Source: an uncultured SAR86 cluster bacterium
GTDB taxonomy: Bacteria; Pseudomonadota; Gammaproteobacteria; Magnimaribacterales; TMED112
Assembly (NCBI GenBank): GCA_902619265.1
Contig: CACNDL010000004.1
Span: 1-64,000 of the forward strand
Direction: 5' to 3'
Length of the DNA stretch: 64,000 nt
In this document: in pieces, positions 24,241 to 33,537 of the stretch
How positions within the stretch are numbered: position 1 is the first letter of the stretch
How the letters are laid out: each line of letters begins with the position of its first letter
The notes under the pieces: generated by a model
What the model was told of the DNA's origin: nothing
Seen by the model: the letters and a program-made list of their open reading frames with translations, nothing else
Database searches by the model: none
Made by a program: the position numbers and the translations under genes

Positions 24241-25409
24241 GCTTTTATCACCTCAAAGAAACCTGGAAATGAAGTTTCCACTGATTCAGTTTCATCAAAA
24301 TTAATTTTTTTACCTGTTACTAGCGCTGCAATCACAAAACTCATAATAATCCTATGATCGCCACCTGTCTCTAAATCTACACTATCATTATCATAATTTT
24401 TCGACGGGATGATTTCAAAACCGTCTTCAAATTCTGTTAGACCAATATTTGGATTAAACTTTTTCATGTTATCCAGCAATAAACTAATCCTGTCAGATTC
24501 TTTATATCTCAGTTCTTTAGCATCTCTAATTGTAGTTTTCCCCTCAGCAAACATTGCCAAAATTGCAATCAAAGGTATTTCATCTATTAAATTAGGAATA
24601 CTTTGTCCTGAAATTGAAACTCCTTTTAAATTTGTATCAAGCTTGGCGGTTAGGTCTGCTCTAGGTTCATTGGATATTGTGCAAGCATTATGTAACTCAA
24701 TTTTTGCGCCCATCTCCTCTAAAACATTTAGAAAAGCTGTTCTGGTTTTATTCACTCCGACACCTTCTAGAGGAATATCTTTGTTTGTGAGAATATTTGC
24801 GGCAATAAGGTATGCTGCGGAAGAAAAATCTTTGGGAACATCGATGAATTTCTTTGTTATTTCTTTGGTGCCATCAAAGATTATTTTATTTCCCTCTTTG
24901 AAAATTTCTGCATCACATTCTTTCAATAAACGCTCTGTGTGATCTCTGGAAGGTATATTTTCGATTATTTCAATTTTAGTTTTTGATGAAAGAGCTGCTA
25001 ATAGCAAACATGATTTAATTTGAGCACTTGGTATTTCTAATTCATATACAAAATTCGATTGTAATTTTGATTCAGCTATTTCAATTGGTGGGTATTTATC
25101 TTCTCTCAAAAAAATTTTTGCACCCCAATTATTTAGCGGATCAGAAATTCTTCTCATTGGTCTTTTAGAAAGTGATTTGTCACCTATTAAAGTACATTTT
25201 TTTCCTGATCCAGCAATATATCCCGTCAAAAGACGAATACCTGTACCTGAGTTACCTAAATTAAGCGTAAGATTTTTACTGTATTGAGCAAATTGTTTTG
25301 CAGCCTCAAGGGTATTTTTTACGTCTTCTCCAATGAACCTTTCATCGAAATCTAAATTTAAAACAGCGCATCTTTGAGCAATAGATTTGTCTTTGGGCAG
25401 TTCAATCAC
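24228..25409 (-). CDS. aroA: 3-phosphoshikimate 1-carboxyvinyltransferase (EPSP synthase)
   Basis: AroA condenses shikimate-3-phosphate with PEP. At 393 residues it starts LPKDKSIAQRCAVLNL, the conserved PGDKSxxxR loop. It lacks the roughly 15-20 residues that usually precede that loop. LGNSGTGIRLLTGY (the PEP-site NSGTxxR), SAQIKSCLLLAAL, DFSSAAYLIAA and RYKESDRI (the conserved RxKESDR) follow. The start is GTG at 25409, overlapping the tyrA stop as GTGA, so no longer N-terminus exists. In pseudomonads tyrA and aroA are fused; here they are separate, coupled genes. Confidence 0.94.
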   Translation of the reverse strand: MIELPKDKSIAQRCAVLNLDFDERFIGEDVKNTLEAAKQFAQYSKNLTLNLGNSGTGIRLLTGYIAGSGKKCTLIGDKSLSKRPMRRISDPLNNWGAKIFLREDKYPPIEIAESKLQSNFVYELEIPSAQIKSCLLLAALSSKTKIEIIENIPSRDHTERLLKECDAEIFKEGNKIIFDGTKEITKKFIDVPKDFSSAAYLIAANILTNKDIPLEGVGVNKTRTAFLNVLEEMGAKIELHNACTISNEPRADLTAKLDTNLKGVSISGQSIPNLIDEIPLIAILAMFAEGKTTIRDAKELRYKESDRISLLLDNMKKFNPNIGLTEFEDGFEIIPSKNYDNDSVDLETGGDHRIIMSFVIAALVTGKKINFDETESVETSFPGFFEVIKAWYQ

Positions 25410-26128
25410 AATAGTTTTTTCTTAAGCTTTTCTTTTATATATTCAAGATTTTCTTTATTATCCAAAAATATTTCACGCCAAAGATGTTCATCTGCTTCTG
25501 ATAGCCTCAGTATTTCTTTGAGGCTATCGCCCGAGAATCTTTTGTAGTCAATATTTTCTTCATCAAGTATTTCTCTGTATATAAAACTAAACAAATGAGG
25601 AAAATGGCTGAGAAAAGCGTAATTCTTATTATGTTCTGAAAAATTCATTACAGTGGTGTTTGCCCCCAGTGAGCTCCAAAATGATCTTAATTCAGATAAC
25701 TTTTCTTGATAAGGTGTATCAATAATAATTACTTCTTTTCCCTTAAATAAATCTGGTTCAGCATCTACAGGTCCAACTTTATGACTTCCACAAATAGGAT
25801 GTGATGAAATAAAATTTGGAGGCAGATCTGCTTCTTGCAAAAAGTTTTTAGAACTTGAAATATCAGTAATAAGGCTTTCAGGAAATTTGGAAGAAAAATA
25901 TGAGATATGCTCAAGAACATCTTTTTGTCTTGTACAAATAATTATTAAATCAAACTCTCCTTTGATATCTGAAACATCTGAAAATATATTTTTATAGATA
26001 TTAAGGTTTTTTAAAGTTGTAAGATAAGCTTCATGTGTTTCAAAACATGTAACATTATGGTTTTCTAAGGCATGAGCCATTGAAGTACCCATAAAACCTG
26101 AACCTGCTATTAATATTTCTTTACTCAT
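25406..26128 (-). CDS. tyrA: Prephenate/arogenate dehydrogenase
   Basis: TyrA oxidatively decarboxylates prephenate (or arogenate) on the tyrosine branch. This 240-residue protein has the NAD-binding start ILIAGSGFMGTSMAHAL. It also has SSHPICGSHKVGP, whose His-Pro-x-x-G motif is diagnostic for TyrA, and EHNKNYAFLSHFPHLFSF, with the histidines of the helical dimerisation domain. It is shorter than the usual 280-300 residues. It has no fused chorismate mutase, which is supplied by the separate upstream gene that it overlaps by 8 bp. Confidence 0.9.
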   Translation of the reverse strand: MSKEILIAGSGFMGTSMAHALENHNVTCFETHEAYLTTLKNLNIYKNIFSDVSDIKGEFDLIIICTRQKDVLEHISYFSSKFPESLITDISSSKNFLQEADLPPNFISSHPICGSHKVGPVDAEPDLFKGKEVIIIDTPYQEKLSELRSFWSSLGANTTVMNFSEHNKNYAFLSHFPHLFSFIYREILDEENIDYKRFSGDSLKEILRLSEADEHLWREIFLDNKENLEYIKEKLKKKLL

Positions 26129-26393
26129 TATTTTTTTGAGCGTTAAGTGATGTTTTCATAATCTCGACGAATATAGACTTTAAATCCTCTTTTGGATATA
26201 GGAGTGAAAGTTCTTCAATCTTTTTTAGGATTTCTTCTTCTCTAGAATCATCATGCATATTTTTATCTAAGTTTTTTTTAACTTTTCCTATTTGAAGTGA
26301 AAGATTTAGTCTAGATTCAAGTAAAGCAATAATTTCTGAGTCAATTGCGTCTATTTCTTCTCTAATAAATAAAAGTGCTTTTTCATCATCCAT
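26121..26393 (-). CDS. Stand-alone AroQ-type chorismate mutase
   Basis: This 90-residue all-helical protein resembles the N-terminal chorismate mutase domain of PheA. Apparent active-site residues are the Arg in LESRLNL, the Lys in QIGKVKK, the Asp-Asp-x-Arg-Glu of HDDSREEEIL and the late Gln of TSLNAQK. The gene sits exactly where pseudomonads have full-length pheA (mutase plus prephenate dehydratase), between serC and tyrA. The dehydratase and ACT domains are absent. ATG at 26393 is used because the track start at 26405 is a TTG. It overlaps the serC stop by 8 bp. Confidence 0.88.
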   Translation of the reverse strand: MDDEKALLFIREEIDAIDSEIIALLESRLNLSLQIGKVKKNLDKNMHDDSREEEILKKIEELSLLYPKEDLKSIFVEIMKTSLNAQKNNE

Positions 26394-27468
26394 AATTTTT
26401 CTCAAAATTTTCCATAAAATCTTTCAGAGCAGAAACTGATTCCATTTTCATTGAATTGTAAATGCTAGCTCGCATTCCACCAACTGTTCGATGGCCTTTC
26501 AAATATCTTAGATCAGCTTTTTCAGCTTCATCTAAAAAAACTTTTTCTAGCTCGCTATTTACAATAGTGAATACCACATTATTAATAGATCTTTGTTCTG
26601 GATTTACTGGGTTCAGATAAAAATCTGATTTATCGATTAGATCGTATAACATGGCTGTTTTAGCTATGCTTTGTTTTTCCATTTCAGCTACGCCGCCGTT
26701 TTCCAAATACCAATCAAACATTTTTCCGGCCACATACCAACCGAATGTATTAGGTGTATTAAGCATGGATCCTTCATTAGCATGCGCATCATACTTAAGA
26801 ATATTTGGTAAATCAGGGTTAGATTTTTCCATGAGTTCTTTTTTTGCAATTACTAAGGTTATCCCTGAAGGACCAAAATTCTTTTGTGCACAAGCGTAAA
26901 TGAAGTCATATTTTGTGACATCGATATCCTCAGAAAATAAACATGAAGACATATCAACAAAAGAGTACGGAGAAAACTTAGGTTCTTGTGTAATTCTAAT
27001 ACCTTGAATGGTTTCATTTTTACAGTAATGAACAAGAGCAGAATTTTCCTTGATATTCCAATCAGAAATAAGGTCAATGTTCGTATAGTTATTTTCTTTA
27101 GATGATGTGCATATATTTACATTACAAATCTTTGAAGCTTCTTTTATTGCCTTGGCAGACCATGAGCCAACGTCTGCAAAGTTAGATATTTCACCTAAAT
27201 GAGCAAAGTTCATTGGAATGAGTGAAAACTGTAAGGTTGCTCCACCTTGCATAAAAATTACATCGTAGTCGACAGGTATGGAAAGCAATTTTCTAACTGA
27301 AATTTCAGCCTTGTTAGCTACTTCTTTAAAAACTTGATCACGATGACTGATTTCAATTATAGAAGATCCAATACCTTCATAATCGTACAACTCAGATTCA
27401 ACTGCTTCTAATATTTCAACGGGCAATGTGGCTGGACCAGCACTGAAATTATGAACTCTCTTCTTCAT
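26386..27468 (-). CDS. serC: Phosphoserine aminotransferase
   Basis: SerC is a PLP enzyme converting 3-phosphohydroxypyruvate to phosphoserine, and it also acts in pyridoxal synthesis. The 360-residue protein starts HNFSAGPATLPVEILE, the family signature. It contains MQGGATLQFSLIPMN, the lysine-bearing segment YACAQKNFGPSGIT (Schiff-base Lys) and the late GHRTVGGMRASIYN. The ATG at 27468 is preferred to the TTG three bases upstream. It overlaps the end of gyrA by 20 bp, matching the gyrA-serC order of other gammaproteobacteria. Confidence 0.96.
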   Translation of the reverse strand: MKKRVHNFSAGPATLPVEILEAVESELYDYEGIGSSIIEISHRDQVFKEVANKAEISVRKLLSIPVDYDVIFMQGGATLQFSLIPMNFAHLGEISNFADVGSWSAKAIKEASKICNVNICTSSKENNYTNIDLISDWNIKENSALVHYCKNETIQGIRITQEPKFSPYSFVDMSSCLFSEDIDVTKYDFIYACAQKNFGPSGITLVIAKKELMEKSNPDLPNILKYDAHANEGSMLNTPNTFGWYVAGKMFDWYLENGGVAEMEKQSIAKTAMLYDLIDKSDFYLNPVNPEQRSINNVVFTIVNSELEKVFLDEAEKADLRYLKGHRTVGGMRASIYNSMKMESVSALKDFMENFEKNYG

Positions 27469-29998
27469 CAAGACTTTCTTTGAAGCCTACTGCATCAACA
27501 AGCATCTCTGCCTCTCTGGTTGTAACTACCTTCACTCCTTGTGTGTTTCTGCCGATTACACTTATTTGATCAACTTTTGTTCTAATCATGGTGCCTTTGT
27601 TTCCTATAAGCATAACTTCGTCTCCGTCTAAAACTTGAACTGCAGCTACCATTTTTCCATTTCTAGTTGAGGTATTCAGAGCAATAACGCCTTTCCCGCC
27701 TCTTTTTTGTCCACTAAATTCTGAAATATTAGTCCTTTTACCGTATCCGTTTTCACTTAGAGTAAGCAGCTTTGCATCTGGTATGACTTTAATCATTGAA
27801 ATTACTCTGTCGGTTTTACCGATATTCATGCCTTTCACACCTCTGGTAGATCGACCCATTGCTCTAACATCAGATTCTTTGAATCTTATAGCTTTTCCTG
27901 TTTCAGATGCTAGACAAACCTCATCTTTGCCATCTGTAATTATAGTGCCGATTAATTTGTCACCTTCATCAAGATTGATTGCTCTTAAACCTGGCGCATA
28001 TCTCTTTTGAAATGCGGTCAGAGCAGTTTTCTTTACTACTCCATTCTTGGTAGCCATTATTATGAAATGACCTTCCTTGTATTCATCTACTGGCAAGAAA
28101 GAAGTAACTTTTTCATCTTCTTCAAGAGGTAGGACATTTGAAATAGGTCTGCCTTTTGCAGTTCTAGACATTACAGGCAACTTATAAATCTCCAGCCAAT
28201 GTACTTTACCCTTAGTTGTGAAACATAAAACTTGAACGTGCGTGTTAAGAACCAAGACCTGTTTTATAAAGTCTTCCTCTCTTAAAGCAGAAGCAGTTTT
28301 TCCAACGCCACCTCTCCTTTGTGATCTATATTCCGCTAACTGTTGGGTTTTAACAAAACCGTTATTAGAAATTGTGAATACTCTTTCTTCTTCTGGTATT
28401 AAGTCAGCGTCATCAATCGTTAATCTTCTTTCAATGATTTCTGTTCTTCTTTCATCTCCAAAATTTTCTTTGATTTCATTAAGTTCTTCTTTTACAACTT
28501 CAACCAATCTGGATTTGTTCGAAAGAATTTCTTGCAGTTCTTTTATTTGTTTTACAAGCTCTTCGTATTCTTCGTTTAATTTGTCAGTTTCAAGTGCTGT
28601 AAGTCTGCTTAATCTTAATTCTAAGATTGCTTTTGCCTGCACAAGGGAAAGCTTATATTCCTTTCCATTTAAACCAAAACCTTCCTCTAATCCTTCGGGT
28701 TTACAAATATCAGGATCAGCAACTTTGTCTAATAGCGGTTTGATAGTTGATGCTGACCAATTTCTTTCGCAAAGTTTATCAGCAGCAACTTTGGAATTTT
28801 CTGATTTTTTTATTATTTCGATTACTTCATCAATATTAGCAATTGCAACGATTAGACCTTCAACAATGTGTCCCCTTTCCTTCGCTTGACGAAGCTCATA
28901 AAGAGACCTATTAGTAATAACATCTTTCCTATGATCTAAGAAGATATTAAGTAGCTGTTGTAAATTGCATAATTGTGGTTTGCCATCAACAAGAACAACA
29001 TTATTAATACCAAAAACTTGCTCCAACTGAGAATGTTTTATGAGATTATTTAAAACCACTTCTGGGACTTCACCTTTTTTTAGCTCCACAACTACCCTCA
29101 TTCCATCTTTATCTGATTCATCCCTAATTTCACCTATGCCTTCAAGTTTCTTTTCCTTGACGAGTTCAGCAATTCTTTCAAGCATTCTTGCCTTATTAAC
29201 CATAAATGGTATCTCGGTAATAATTATTGCTTCTTTCCCACCTTTCATTTCCTCGATAGCAGTCTTACCTCTTACATAAACTTTTCCTTGGCCTGTTCTG
29301 TAAGCTTGTTCAATGCCATCTATGCCTGTTACTATTCCACCTAGTGGAAAATCTGGTCCTTTAACAATTTTTATTAAGTCATCAACTGAAGCATCAGGAT
29401 TATCTAAAATATGCAAACAGGCATCCAATACTTCGGTCAGATTATGTGGCGGAATATTAGTTGCCATACCAACTGCTATGCCTGAAGAACCGTTTATCAA
29501 CAAATTAGGAATTCTAGTTGGCAGAACATCAGGAATGTCTTCAGTCCCGTCGTAATTTGGAGAGTAACTTACTGTTTCTTTTTCAATGTCTGCAAGTATT
29601 TGATCAGTAATTTTTTGCATTCTGATTTCTGTGTATCTCATCGCTGCAGCTGAATCACCATCAATGCTACCAAAGTTCCCTTGTCCTTGTATTAGTGGAT
29701 ACCTGAGAGAAAAGTCCTGTGTCATTCTTACTATGGCGTCATAAACTGCAGTATCACCGTGTGGATGATATTTACCAATCACATCTCCTACGACTCTCGC
29801 TGACTTTTTATTAGGTTTATTGTAGGTGTTGGACAGTTTGTGCATGGCAAACAAAATTCGTCTGTGAACTGGTTTCATGCCATCTCGAGCATCAGGTAAA
29901 GCTCGCCCAACTATGACACTCATAGCGTAGTCCAAATAGGACTTTTTTAACTCTTCTTTAATGTCAACAGAAAGGACTTCTTTAGCAAACTCTTGCAC
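27449..29998 (-). CDS. gyrA: DNA gyrase subunit A
   Basis: GyrA is the cleavage-religation subunit of gyrase. At 849 residues the breakage-reunion domain begins EELKKSYLDYAMSVIVGRAL, with KYHPHGDTAVYD in the quinolone region (Thr at the E. coli Ser83 position, Asp at 87). The catalytic tyrosine lies in SAAAMRYTEIR. The C-terminal beta-pinwheel carries the GyrA box as QRRGGVGK, where the usual residue is K or A rather than V. There is no acidic C-terminal tail as long as in E. coli. The start is GTG at 29998, 27 bp after pntB. Confidence 0.97.
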   Translation of the reverse strand: MQEFAKEVLSVDIKEELKKSYLDYAMSVIVGRALPDARDGMKPVHRRILFAMHKLSNTYNKPNKKSARVVGDVIGKYHPHGDTAVYDAIVRMTQDFSLRYPLIQGQGNFGSIDGDSAAAMRYTEIRMQKITDQILADIEKETVSYSPNYDGTEDIPDVLPTRIPNLLINGSSGIAVGMATNIPPHNLTEVLDACLHILDNPDASVDDLIKIVKGPDFPLGGIVTGIDGIEQAYRTGQGKVYVRGKTAIEEMKGGKEAIIITEIPFMVNKARMLERIAELVKEKKLEGIGEIRDESDKDGMRVVVELKKGEVPEVVLNNLIKHSQLEQVFGINNVVLVDGKPQLCNLQQLLNIFLDHRKDVITNRSLYELRQAKERGHIVEGLIVAIANIDEVIEIIKKSENSKVAADKLCERNWSASTIKPLLDKVADPDICKPEGLEEGFGLNGKEYKLSLVQAKAILELRLSRLTALETDKLNEEYEELVKQIKELQEILSNKSRLVEVVKEELNEIKENFGDERRTEIIERRLTIDDADLIPEEERVFTISNNGFVKTQQLAEYRSQRRGGVGKTASALREEDFIKQVLVLNTHVQVLCFTTKGKVHWLEIYKLPVMSRTAKGRPISNVLPLEEDEKVTSFLPVDEYKEGHFIIMATKNGVVKKTALTAFQKRYAPGLRAINLDEGDKLIGTIITDGKDEVCLASETGKAIRFKESDVRAMGRSTRGVKGMNIGKTDRVISMIKVIPDAKLLTLSENGYGKRTNISEFSGQKRGGKGVIALNTSTRNGKMVAAVQVLDGDEVMLIGNKGTMIRTKVDQISVIGRNTQGVKVVTTREAEMLVDAVGFKESLDEEESS

Positions 29999-30025
29999 GT
30001 ACCTATTTTATCATAGGGATCTCAA

Positions 30026-31423
30026 CTAATCTTTAAATTCAGCGACTAATTTAGAAATACTTTCCTTCGCATCGCCAAAAAGCATTCGAGAATTTTCTTT
30101 GAAAAATAATGGGTTCTGAACCCCTGCAAAACCTGAAGCCATTGACCTTTTCAAGACCATTACCGTTTTAGCTCTATGTACTTCAAGAATAGGCATACCA
30201 TAGATTGGGCTACCTGGCTCTTCGGTTGCTGATGGGTTTACTACATCGTTTGCTCCAATCACAATTGCAATATCAACAGTTTCCATTGTTGGATTTATAT
30301 CTTTTGGTTCAAGAAGATTGTCATATGAAACATTAGCCTCAGCCAAAAGTACATTCATATGTCCCGGCATTCTGCCTGCTACAGGATGAATGCCATAAGA
30401 AACTTCACAACCATTTTCCTCCAGCAAATCACCTAATTCTTTTACAACATGTTGAGCTTGAGCAACTGCCATACCATAACCAGGTACTATTAGTGCTGAT
30501 CTTGCTGCTTCAACAACAAGATATGCATCCTCAGCAGAGATTGGTTTAATTTCTCCATCAATTTCTGCAGCACTTGAACCTGAACTTTCATAACCTACAA
30601 AAAAGATGTTGTATAAGGTTCTATTCATTGATTTGGCCATAATTAGCGTCAGGACTAATCCTGAAGCACCAACTAAACAACCAGCAACTATCAAAGCAGT
30701 GTTTGTTAACAAAACACCAGCAGAGGCTGCTGCTATACCTGAGAATGAGTTAAGCAAGGAAATAACAACTGGCATATCTCCTCCTCCAATTGGTAGAACG
30801 AAGGCTAATCCTGCAAACAAGGATATGATAAGAAGAGCTATAAATATTTTTTGTATCAGGGCTAAATCTATGAATTCATAGCCCAGACCTCCAGCTATTA
30901 CTTGAATAACTGCGATGATTACGAATAAAAAGCTAAATATTAAAAACCATCTTGAAGCTTTATTAAGAAAATTATTATTCCCTTTTAAGATTTCCGAGAG
31001 CTTGAAAAATGCAACGACGCTGCCGCTGAAAGTAATGCCACCAATAAGCACAGTCATAAAAGATAAAACCATTATTAAACTAATTGCAGAAAGATTATTG
31101 AATTCTGACCAAGCTAAAAAGAAAGAAGATAAACCACCAAACCCATTAAATAGTGCAACCATCTCAGGGATTGAAGTCATTTTTACTTTCAAAGCAAAAG
31201 CAGAACCAATTAAAGCGCCAAGCAGCACGGCTGAAAGCACAAGTACTGGATTTACGATTTCAATGACAGTGACAAGCACTGCAAAAAGCATCCCTATGGA
31301 ACTCACAACGTTGCCTCTCGCAGCAGTACTCTCATTAGAGAGCATTTTTAAACCATAGATGAATAATATAGCTGAGAATATATATCCAAGCTGTTGCAGT
31401 AAATTTAAATCAAGTTCCATCAT
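30026..31423 (-). CDS. pntB: NAD(P) transhydrogenase subunit beta
   Basis: PntB supplies about nine transmembrane helices (residues 1-260) and the NADP(H)-binding domain III. In domain III, IVPGYGMAVAQAQHVV, YGIHPVAGRMPGHMNVLLAEANV and VVIGANDVVNPSA are diagnostic. The proton-channel helices precede them. The complex uses the proton gradient to make NADPH from NADH. It is the third gene of pntAA-pntAB-pntB, its ATG overlapping the pntAB stop. Length (465) is typical. Confidence 0.96.
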   Translation of the reverse strand: MMELDLNLLQQLGYIFSAILFIYGLKMLSNESTAARGNVVSSIGMLFAVLVTVIEIVNPVLVLSAVLLGALIGSAFALKVKMTSIPEMVALFNGFGGLSSFFLAWSEFNNLSAISLIMVLSFMTVLIGGITFSGSVVAFFKLSEILKGNNNFLNKASRWFLIFSFLFVIIAVIQVIAGGLGYEFIDLALIQKIFIALLIISLFAGLAFVLPIGGGDMPVVISLLNSFSGIAAASAGVLLTNTALIVAGCLVGASGLVLTLIMAKSMNRTLYNIFFVGYESSGSSAAEIDGEIKPISAEDAYLVVEAARSALIVPGYGMAVAQAQHVVKELGDLLEENGCEVSYGIHPVAGRMPGHMNVLLAEANVSYDNLLEPKDINPTMETVDIAIVIGANDVVNPSATEEPGSPIYGMPILEVHRAKTVMVLKRSMASGFAGVQNPLFFKENSRMLFGDAKESISKLVAEFKD

Positions 31424-31692
31424 TTCTTTTTAAACATTCTCAACATTCGATTTGTAACTAGGTAGCCACCGAAAACATTAATTGAAGCAAAAGTAATTGC
31501 TGAAAAGGCCAGGATCATCTGTAAGTTGCTGCCTGTATCAAGACTTAACGCGCCGACTAAAGTGATGCCACTAATTGCATTTGCTCCAGACATTAAAGGA
31601 GTATGTAGAGTGCTTGGGATTTTAGAAATCAATTCCAAACCTAGAAAAATTGCTAAAATTAAAATAAAAAATAATAAAAGTATAATTTCCAT
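31420..31692 (-). CDS. pntAB: NAD(P) transhydrogenase subunit alpha, membrane part
   Basis: This 90-residue protein has three hydrophobic helices and the signature ELISKIPSTLHTPLMSGANAISGITLVGA. It corresponds to the C-terminal membrane domain of E. coli PntA. Here it is a separate gene, as in the three-subunit transhydrogenases of Rhodospirillum and Pseudomonas. It is coupled at both ends, by TAATG with pntAA and by a stop inside the pntB ATGATG. Confidence 0.94.
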   Translation of the reverse strand: MEIILLLFFILILAIFLGLELISKIPSTLHTPLMSGANAISGITLVGALSLDTGSNLQMILAFSAITFASINVFGGYLVTNRMLRMFKKK

Positions 31693-32810
31693 TATTTAAA
31701 CGCTCCATTTAGTATTTCGCCATCATGAACAAGCAATGCAGATTTTATAATTTCATCTTCAAGGTCTAATTCAATACACTTTTTCTCTGTGCAATAGAAA
31801 TCAGATATAAAATTTGTAAAGTTATTACTTAAGGCATATGATGCATGATCTGAAACCATAGATGGTAAATTTGAAAAGCCCATTACTTTCACACCATTTA
31901 TTACATTTATTTCGTCCAGAATAGAGCCCTCAACGTTGCCTCCACTTTCAACAGCCATATCAAAAATTACACTACCTGGCTTCATTTTTTTAATAGTTTT
32001 ATCATCGATCAGTTTTGGGGCTGGTCTTCCAAAAAGTTGTGCAGTTGTAATCACAATGTCTGATCTTGCACAAACTTCACTTTGTAGATCTTTCTGCAGT
32101 TGAATTTGTTCTTTAGTGAGTTCATTTGCGTAGCCTTGTTCGGTTTGGCCGGTATCCCCCAAATCTATTTTTACGAACTTAGCTCCCAATGATTTAACTT
32201 GTTCTTCAACAACTGGCCTGGTATCAAATGCTTCAACTTTTGCACCTAGCCTTTTTGCAGTTGCAATTGCTTGCAAACCTGCCACTCCAACTCCAATTAC
32301 AAAAACTGTAGCTGGTTTCAATGTCCCTGCTGCTGTCATCATCATTGGTAAAGCCGACTTTAACTCTTTAGCTGATTCAATGACTGCAACATATCCAGCT
32401 AAATTGGATTGGCTACTTAACACATCCATTTTTTGTGCTCTAGTAATTCTTGGTATGAACTCCATACTTACTGCTGAAATATTATTTAGTTGAAACCCAG
32501 AAAATTGCTCCTTATTTGAAAAAGGTTCCATTAGGCCGAGAAATAGAGCTTTGTCTTTCATTGCTGTAATCTCATCGACTGAAATTGGTGACGTTGACAT
32601 AAGTACGTCTGATTTGGATAGACATGCTTCCCGACTAACTGACTTCGCACCAAGGCTTGTTAAAACTTCATCATTTACATCTATACCTTCACCGAGACCA
32701 CTTTCAAATATAATATCTATACCCATATCTAAAATTGGCTTTATCGTGTTTGGATGTAAACTCGATCTAAGATCTTTTTGGTTTTTTGGTGTGACGGCCC
32801 CTAAAATCAT
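31692..32810 (-). CDS. pntAA: NAD(P) transhydrogenase subunit alpha, soluble NAD-binding part
   Basis: This 372-residue domain I protein binds NAD(H) and resembles alanine dehydrogenase. Visible are RAQKMDVLSSQSNLAGYVAV, the Rossmann motif VFVIGVGVAGLQAIATAKRLGA and AFDTRPVVEEQVKSLGAKFV. The mobile loop region (ELTKEQIQLQKDLQSE) and GGNVEGS follow. It lacks membrane helices; those are in pntAB and pntB. Its start faces ubiG across only 34 bp, so its promoter must sit in that short gap or reach into ubiG. Confidence 0.95.
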   Translation of the reverse strand: MILGAVTPKNQKDLRSSLHPNTIKPILDMGIDIIFESGLGEGIDVNDEVLTSLGAKSVSREACLSKSDVLMSTSPISVDEITAMKDKALFLGLMEPFSNKEQFSGFQLNNISAVSMEFIPRITRAQKMDVLSSQSNLAGYVAVIESAKELKSALPMMMTAAGTLKPATVFVIGVGVAGLQAIATAKRLGAKVEAFDTRPVVEEQVKSLGAKFVKIDLGDTGQTEQGYANELTKEQIQLQKDLQSEVCARSDIVITTAQLFGRPAPKLIDDKTIKKMKPGSVIFDMAVESGGNVEGSILDEINVINGVKVMGFSNLPSMVSDHASYALSNNFTNFISDFYCTEKKCIELDLEDEIIKSALLVHDGEILNGAFK

Positions 32811-32844
32811 AAAATATTTAATGTCTAAAGATATACTTTAACTT

Positions 32845-33537
32845 ATGGAAAATTTTGATCAATTAGAATTAGAAAAATTCTCAAAGCTTGCTGACCAGTG
32901 GTGGGATCCAAATGGAAAATTCAAACCGCTGCATTTAATAAATCCATTACGAACAAGTTACATTGAAGACAAGGTAGACATAAAAAATCTAGAAATTTTA
33001 GATATTGGTTGTGGCGGTGGTATTCTTGCTGAACTTTTGGCACAAAAAGGAGCAAATGTAACAGCTATTGATTTAGCTGATGGCCCATTAAACGTAGCCA
33101 AAATAAGACAAAAAAAATCCAAGCTTGATATAAATTACAGAAAAATAAGTACGACTGAAATAGTAAAAGAGAAAAAAACATTTGATGTAATTACATGTTT
33201 AGAAATGTTAGAGCATGTTCCAGACCCAGCAGAGGTTGTAAAAGAATGTGCCCAACTTTGTAAACCAGGTGGAAATTTATTCTTTTCAACGATCAATAGA
33301 AATTTAAAGTCTTTTATTTTTGCAATTTTAGGTGCTGAATATATTCTTAATATTCTTCCTCAAGGAACACATGAATTTGAGAAACTTATTAAGCCTTCTG
33401 AAATGAAAGATTATATTGACCGAGCAAGTTTAGATTTTGAAGAGGTTAAAGGTATGTCATATCTACCATTTTTGGATATTGTTCGCCTTACTGACGATCC
33501 TTCAGTTAATTATATTATTCATGCAACCAAAAAATAA
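32845..33537 (+). CDS. ubiG: Ubiquinone biosynthesis O-methyltransferase
   Basis: UbiG carries out both O-methylations in ubiquinone synthesis using SAM. The 230-residue protein shows the family start EKFSKLADQWWDPNGKFKPLHLINPLR and the SAM motif ILDIGCGGGILAE. DVITCLEMLEHVPDP and GGNLFFSTINRN follow, with a GAEYILNILPQGTHE membrane-binding segment late. It begins the ubiG-mupP-yciK operon and indicates an aerobic, ubiquinone-using cell. The SAH it makes is handled by AhcY elsewhere in the window. Confidence 0.96.
   Translation: MENFDQLELEKFSKLADQWWDPNGKFKPLHLINPLRTSYIEDKVDIKNLEILDIGCGGGILAELLAQKGANVTAIDLADGPLNVAKIRQKKSKLDINYRKISTTEIVKEKKTFDVITCLEMLEHVPDPAEVVKECAQLCKPGGNLFFSTINRNLKSFIFAILGAEYILNILPQGTHEFEKLIKPSEMKDYIDRASLDFEEVKGMSYLPFLDIVRLTDDPSVNYIIHATKK

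Noticed and set aside
28242-28889. 215-aa plus-strand ORF within gyrA
   Set aside because: It is antisense to well-conserved gyrA, serine- and leucine-rich, and a typical reverse-frame shadow.
31420-32810. Broken pntA gene (two pieces)
   Set aside because: The split into pntAA and pntAB with clean TAATG coupling is the normal three-subunit arrangement in other proteobacteria.
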